A stretch of 55,312 nucleotides of DNA, taken from positions 1-55,312 of the forward strand of contig JBIIJN010000008.1 of the NCBI GenBank assembly GCA_044233745.1, read 5' to 3'. Positions 51,101 through 55,312 of this stretch are shown in pieces; within the stretch, counting starts at the first letter, position 1; each line of letters opens with the position of its first letter. Source of the DNA: UBA6165 sp044233745. Lineage in GTDB: Bacteria > Bacteroidota > Bacteroidia > Flavobacteriales_D > Crocinitomicaceae. The notes below the pieces were generated by a model. It had not been told where the DNA came from, did not search any database, and saw nothing but the letters and a program-made list of their open reading frames with translations. The position numbers and the translations under genes are program-made.

Positions 51101-53404
51101 TTATTTCTTCACAAAAAGCGTGGTATGCTTTTCTCCATTGGGCAACAAAATCACCAAGAAGTAAGTGCCATTGCTCAGTGCATTAACGTCAATGGAATTC
51201 GGTACAACGGCATAATTCATTACCTCTGCGCCAATAGTTGACACAACAGCCAAACGAGCGTTATCTAAACTACCAGCAAATTCAATATTCAATTGACCTG
51301 AAGTTGGATTAGGATAAACATGAATCGCTGAAGATAAATATGCATCTAGACCAACACCTGAGTTCACCAACACTTGTGCCGTTGGATTTTGCTCGCTCTC
51401 TCCATTTTGATTAGAAGCAATCAAGGTAATTGTGTACAAACCATAATTATTGAACTGAATTTCAGGATTTTCTGAATTCGCAGTTGTTCCGTTTGAATAA
51501 ACCCAACCAGTTGCTGGCTGAACATCCCATGACCAAGCATTTGGGCAAAGCGTTGATTCATCTGTGAAAGATACCACTTCGCCTGATGTTACCTCAGCGG
51601 CCGAAGCCGAAAAATCTGCAATTGGAGCCAAGCCACTTCCTTCTTCAATATATAAAGTTGTATTGATTGCAGGATTACAAATCATATCAACATTTCCAGA
51701 AGGCCAACGAATGATAACTGAATCGATAGCCGTTGCTTGACCAATACCAAAATGAGGATTAAGTGTGCTCATATGTCTAAAGCCTACACCCGACTGAACG
51801 TCGCGAATTTGCTTACCCCATGCACCATGAATTTCAACACGAGCAGCGATACCATTACTATTGCTTTCGATACCTTTCAAGTTCATTTTAATCCAGTTGT
51901 TGTCGTTTGGCACATTATAAAACACAGTGGTTCCATTTTGGATATCCAAAAAGCCATCATTATTCAAATCACCTACAGCACCAAAGTTTGGCGTAACAGC
52001 CACATTAGTAAAGGTGTTATCTCCATTATTCAAGAAGATTCTTCCTTGGTTCCCTTGGTTTGTGAAAACATCTGCCCAGCCATCATTATTGAAATCGAAA
52101 GAAACAAACTCGATAGATGTGCCTCCATAAGTATCCCAACCGCTTCCAGCAGCAATATCTGTGAAAGTGCCATCACCATTGTTACGCATAAACAAATGCG
52201 TACCGTTATTTTGGAAATTACTTACACCCACAATAACATCCATAAATCCGTCATTGTCGAAATCATTTACTGCTGAAGACCAAGTCTGGTTACCGTGGTT
52301 CATGTTTGCAGCTGTGGAGACATTTGAGAAAGTTCCATCTCCGTTGTTTCTATGAAATTCGTTGAATCTCGCTGCTAGACCCTGACCACCACCACTACAT
52401 TTTGAAATAAACATATCTACATCACCGTCATTGTCGTAATCAAACCAAATTGTTGCATAATGTCCACCCGTTGTATGATCTCCAAAACCACCTTGGTTCC
52501 AAGATAAATTCCCATTACCGTCGTTCAAGAAATATACGTTTGGAGCAACGTCGTGACAAGCAAAAGCATCTAAGTTTCCATCGTTATTAATATCCACAAA
52601 AGTAGAGCGCTGAACAAAAATGTAGTTTGAAGTAGACCATTGTGTAAAAGCTGTTCCAGTGCTATTCGATCTGAAAAAACTAACACCATTTCCACTACCA
52701 TACATCAAATCATTGAATCCATCTTTGTTGTAATCGGCAATAGCCATACTCCAAGTTGGAAGAAACTGAGCCGCAGCAGTTGTAATTGTTTCTTGAACAA
52801 ATGAACCATCGGTTTGCTGATACAAAATATTAACAGATGTTGAAGATATGGAAACAATATCATCCAAATAATCACCATTCATGTCGGCAATGGCAATCTT
52901 GTATTGTCCAGCAATATTCGGATAAACCTGTGACGTAAAACTAATTTGAGCAGGCGGTGGAGGGGTATTTTCAATCAATTGAAAATTAAATCCAGTATTT
53001 GTCCACTTATTGTCGAATGCGATGAAATAATCAGTGTTTGCAGTAACACTAAAAGTCACAACGCACAACTCACCAGAGCCGCTGTCATCGTCACCAGCCA
53101 AACAAACCAAAGCGCCGCAAGTACCCGTGTAAACATGAACTCTATTGTCCACATTTGGATTGCTGGATAAATCAGTTGTAACTGTAACTTGATAGTTTTG
53201 AGTTGGCGTATATTTATACCACTCACCCGCAGTAGCACCACCGCCGCCGCTTGCACAAACGGGATTCGGCACATCAGTTCCATTGATAGTACCCGTGCTG
53301 TAAGTGCCCGCAGTAATTACTTGTGCTGAGGCGCAGGTGTTTTGCGCCCAAGTAGAGCTTGCTAGCGAAAGAGCTGCTCCTAAAAATAATAGTTGTTTTT
53401 TCAT
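51101..53404 (-). CDS. FG-GAP/VCBS-ASPIC/UnbV repeat protein with PKD-like and T9SS domains (copy 2)
   Basis: A 767-aa paralogue of the 48728-51028 product with the same order of domains: signal, PPC-like jelly-roll (WYKYTPTQNYQVTV), seven FG-GAP calcium loops, ASPIC/UnbV (GIAARVEIHGAWGKQIRD, RWPSGNVDMI), PKD-like and a T9SS tail (IHVYPNPTSGQLN, GTYFLVILLPNG). The ASPIC block is almost identical in the two; the jelly-roll and PKD regions differ more. It starts 37 bases after the cytochrome gene's stop and may be co-transcribed with it. Confidence 0.93.
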   Translation of the reverse strand: MKKQLLFLGAALSLASSTWAQNTCASAQVITAGTYSTGTINGTDVPNPVCASGGGGATAGEWYKYTPTQNYQVTVTTDLSSNPNVDNRVHVYTGTCGALVCLAGDDDSGSGELCVVTFSVTANTDYFIAFDNKWTNTGFNFQLIENTPPPPAQISFTSQVYPNIAGQYKIAIADMNGDYLDDIVSISSTSVNILYQQTDGSFVQETITTAAAQFLPTWSMAIADYNKDGFNDLMYGSGNGVSFFRSNSTGTAFTQWSTSNYIFVQRSTFVDINNDGNLDAFACHDVAPNVYFLNDGNGNLSWNQGGFGDHTTGGHYATIWFDYDNDGDVDMFISKCSGGGQGLAARFNEFHRNNGDGTFSNVSTAANMNHGNQTWSSAVNDFDNDGFMDVIVGVSNFQNNGTHLFMRNNGDGTFTDIAAGSGWDTYGGTSIEFVSFDFNNDGWADVFTNQGNQGRIFLNNGDNTFTNVAVTPNFGAVGDLNNDGFLDIQNGTTVFYNVPNDNNWIKMNLKGIESNSNGIAARVEIHGAWGKQIRDVQSGVGFRHMSTLNPHFGIGQATAIDSVIIRWPSGNVDMICNPAINTTLYIEEGSGLAPIADFSASAAEVTSGEVVSFTDESTLCPNAWSWDVQPATGWVYSNGTTANSENPEIQFNNYGLYTITLIASNQNGESEQNPTAQVLVNSGVGLDAYLSSAIHVYPNPTSGQLNIEFAGSLDNARLAVVSTIGAEVMNYAVVPNSIDVNALSNGTYFLVILLPNGEKHTTLFVKK

Positions 53405-53441
53405 GATTTTAGTTTTGGTTTAACGTTTTGGATTTTAAAAA

Positions 53442-54551
53442 TTAATCGCAATCGGATATCGATTGGATGTATTGTGTCAATAAGTCAAGTCCCTCTTGAT
53501 GCACCAACGAACGGCCGAGCAAAGGCATTCTACTTGACTCTTCTGTAGAAGCCAAACGGAAATGCATCATGGATTTATTGACGTTACCTGGTGTAATAAT
53601 ATTAATTAAGGATGCGTTGATAAATTCATCTGGCTCAACACAAACGCCCATGTTGATGGAAAGAGCAGTTTCTGAGAAGGCCAAGCGCATCGGACGATAA
53701 TCGCAGTGACTATTTTCAGCATGACAGTGAGCACAGTTCATATCCAAATACGAACGAAGTCTGTCGCGCAGAGGTTTGCTTTCGTCCTGGTAATCGACAA
53801 CAGTTAAAATGTCTGTCGGAATGGGTCCGTTTAGGTATCCAACACTCACCCATTTTTGGAGTTGGTTCATTTCTCCATCGGCATATTGCAATGATTTATT
53901 CAAATGCTGTGGTTTCATTCCTATTGGAATTGGATTGGTTTGAAATTTGTGACAAATCAAACATTCAGTATCAGATGGAAGACGATAGTTGGCGGACATT
54001 TGTGTTCCATTTTGCATCCAAGAGATGTTTTGGTAGCTTCCATCCATGTCGAGTACAGCTTCCGTTTGTTCTTCGTTCCAAACATATTCCGCAAAAATCC
54101 ACCCGGTTGATTTTCTGATCATCAGACGTGTTTCCATGATTTTTGTAACATCATCTGGCAAAACATTATCGTAATAAAATGTTTTAATGATAACCGAACC
54201 CACAGGTAAATCCAATATTTTGTCGTCATCAACATAATTGGCTTTTACACCAGCTGGCATCCAAACAAATCGCTTTTTCTTGGCATAATCCGTAAAAAGA
54301 GGCGTGATTGGTTCATAGGGCAATACGCCATCCACAGGCATCTGATTTTTCATATCGCCATCAAAAAAACGATAATCAGAAAGATTTGGATAAGGTACTT
54401 GAGACAAATCCACAGAAACACCTGTATCTGGTAGTGGCGGAACATCGGGGATTTCAGGTTTGTCTTTTTTGCATGAAAATAGTACCGCTGAAAGCAGCGC
54501 AGGCATTATCAGTAAAGAGATTTTACTTGTTTTCAGGAAATTCATAGTCAT
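53442..54551 (-). CDS. Diheme c-type cytochrome lipoprotein (SO2930-like)
   Basis: A 369-aa lipoprotein (lipobox VLFSC near residue 27) followed by a proline-rich linker. Two C-x-x-C-H heme motifs are visible: CLICH (about 198) and CAHCH (about 275). The region between the linker and the first heme (LSDYRFFDGDMKNQMPVDGVLPYEPITPLFTDYAKKKRF) matches the N-terminal module of SO2930-type cytochromes. Its role should be electron transfer in the periplasm or at the outer membrane; partners are not obvious. ATG at 54551 or 54545; promoter at 54563-54591. Confidence 0.85.
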   Translation of the reverse strand: MTMNFLKTSKISLLIMPALLSAVLFSCKKDKPEIPDVPPLPDTGVSVDLSQVPYPNLSDYRFFDGDMKNQMPVDGVLPYEPITPLFTDYAKKKRFVWMPAGVKANYVDDDKILDLPVGSVIIKTFYYDNVLPDDVTKIMETRLMIRKSTGWIFAEYVWNEEQTEAVLDMDGSYQNISWMQNGTQMSANYRLPSDTECLICHKFQTNPIPIGMKPQHLNKSLQYADGEMNQLQKWVSVGYLNGPIPTDILTVVDYQDESKPLRDRLRSYLDMNCAHCHAENSHCDYRPMRLAFSETALSINMGVCVEPDEFINASLINIITPGNVNKSMMHFRLASTEESSRMPLLGRSLVHQEGLDLLTQYIQSISDCD

Positions 54552-54562
54552 GGTTTGAGTGC

Positions 54563-54591
54563 CAAATTTAACATTAGTTTTTTAAATTCAA
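54563..54591 (-). promoter_or_regulatory. Promoter of the diheme cytochrome gene
   Basis: On the minus strand, TTG (54589-54591), an 18-base spacer and TAAATTTG (54563-54570), a perfect match, 11 bases before the ATG at 54551. Confidence 0.65.
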
Positions 54592-54675
54592 AAGATTCTT
54601 AGAATTATTGAAGATTCTTTTTTGTTCAATGCTTGAAATCCAAAGCAAAAATAAGGCTTTCGATTTGGAGGTTTT

Positions 54676-54705
54676 TTGTTTCTCATTCAATATTTCTTAC
54701 TTTCG
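54676..54705 (+). promoter_or_regulatory. Promoter of porQ
   Basis: TTG (54676-54678), a 19-base spacer and TACTTTCG (54698-54705), the TAnnTTCG variant also seen before mutS. The ATG at 54732 is 26 bases downstream. Confidence 0.5.
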
Positions 54706-54731
54706 TGCGTTTGTTTTCCAAATTGCTCGGC

Positions 54732-55312
54732 ATGATGAAGATTCTTTTTCAAATTTTTCTGTTGACATTCTCATTATCTATTTTCGCTCAAATTGGCGGT
54801 GAAGGGACATTTGTATCTTTGAACCTACCCTATTCTGCTCGACATGTAGCGCTTGGTGGCAATGCCATAAACGCAATGGATGACGATCTAAGTATAGGAT
54901 TGCACGCACCATCTTTGTTGAACAAGATGAGTCACAAACGTGCTGTTTTTAGTCACAGCATATTGGCCAGCGGCATCAATTACGGTCAATTTGGCTATGC
55001 CCATCAACTTTCGGACAACAAGTTTATCAGCACCAGTTTCCGATATGCATCCTATGGAAAGATGAATTTGACCTTGCCTAGTGGTGAAATCGCAGGAGAC
55101 TTTCATGCCGGGGACGTAATTGCAAGCGCGGGTTACGGGCAGCATATCAACGAGGTGGTTTCTGTTGGCGCCAATTTAAACTTTACATTTTCTACCTTAG
55201 AAACCTATCAGGCATTTGGAATGACCTTGGATTTTTCTGGAACTTTGAATTTTGCGGATAAAAACACAGTCGTAACAGCCTTAATTCGAAATGCAGGCTT
55301 ACAATTTTCTGG
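54732..55312 (+). CDS. porQ: Type IX secretion system protein PorQ, 3' end cut by window
   Basis: The first 193 codons of an outer-membrane T9SS protein. The signal peptide is MMKILFQIFLLTFSLSIFAQ; the mature start IGGEGTFVSLNLPYSARHVALGGNAIN is the PorQ/PorV-like hallmark, followed by beta strands of a FadL-like barrel (NYGQFGYAHQL, ISTSFRYASYGKMNL, SVGANLNFTFSTL). PorQ works with PorU, PorV and PorZ in the attachment complex that processes and anchors sorting-domain proteins, four of which are encoded in this window. ATG at 54732 or 54735. Confidence 0.88.
   Translation, partial: MMKILFQIFLLTFSLSIFAQIGGEGTFVSLNLPYSARHVALGGNAINAMDDDLSIGLHAPSLLNKMSHKRAVFSHSILASGINYGQFGYAHQLSDNKFISTSFRYASYGKMNLTLPSGEIAGDFHAGDVIASAGYGQHINEVVSVGANLNFTFSTLETYQAFGMTLDFSGTLNFADKNTVVTALIRNAGLQFS

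Noticed and set aside
51737..52276. Plus-strand ORF of 179 aa opposite the second FG-GAP/ASPIC gene
   Set aside because: An antisense shadow of repeat-rich coding sequence with no promoter or family likeness.

Overview
The window is a continuous stretch of a Bacteroidota chromosome, most likely Flavobacteriales and possibly Crocinitomicaceae-like; I cannot fix the genus. The evidence: four secreted proteins end in type IX secretion system (T9SS) sorting domains and one small protein is a gliding-type CTD; the start of porQ, a T9SS gene, lies at the right edge; promoters have the Bacteroidota form TTG-N17-23-TAnnTTTG; Shine-Dalgarno sites are absent; lipoproteins and outer-membrane barrels are frequent. 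Most genes are housekeeping. I see no prophage, insertion sequence, CRISPR array, restriction system or obvious defence island.

Left third (1-21.4 kb): an Omp28-like T9SS cargo protein; an orphan periplasmic binding lipoprotein; a glutamate dehydrogenase, three-subunit proton-translocating transhydrogenase and GT-C membrane glycosyltransferase cluster; Kdo transferase with an outer-membrane protein; a Fur-family regulator and Maf; histidine ammonia-lyase; a MORN-repeat lipoprotein translationally coupled to ksgA; then a minus-strand operon of a CapD/WbpM-like epimerase, a hotdog thioesterase, a MORN-repeat protein and a frameshifted pterin carbinolamine dehydratase. A 51-codon ORF lies upstream of the epimerase.

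Middle (21.4-38.4 kb): a four-domain fasciclin T9SS protein, bioF-bioD-bioA, mutS, a mini CHU_C-type protein, biotin carboxylase with a lipoprotein, an acyl-CoA thioesterase, an overlapping trio (WG-repeat protein, TonB-C-like membrane protein, AAC(3)-family protein), and a TIGR02757 protein with a LolD-like ATPase. Three different intergenic inverted-repeat elements lie here. Biotin synthesis and a biotin-dependent carboxylase subunit are about 4 kb apart.

Right third (38.4-55.3 kb): an M23/LysM peptidase behind tRNA-Pro(GGG); a compact minus-strand operon ligA, DUF6913-like, dapA, nrnA-like, and two FKBP lipoproteins; prmC; a TonB-dependent receptor; two tandem paralogous FG-GAP/ASPIC T9SS proteins with matching terminators; a diheme cytochrome c lipoprotein; and porQ, cut by the window edge.

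The least ordinary signals are: a group of promoters whose -7 box ends exactly four bases before the start codon, suggesting near-leaderless mRNAs; a nested perfect palindrome at 32022-32146; the single-base frameshift in the pterin dehydratase; the 51-codon ORF; and the tandem FG-GAP/ASPIC duplication.
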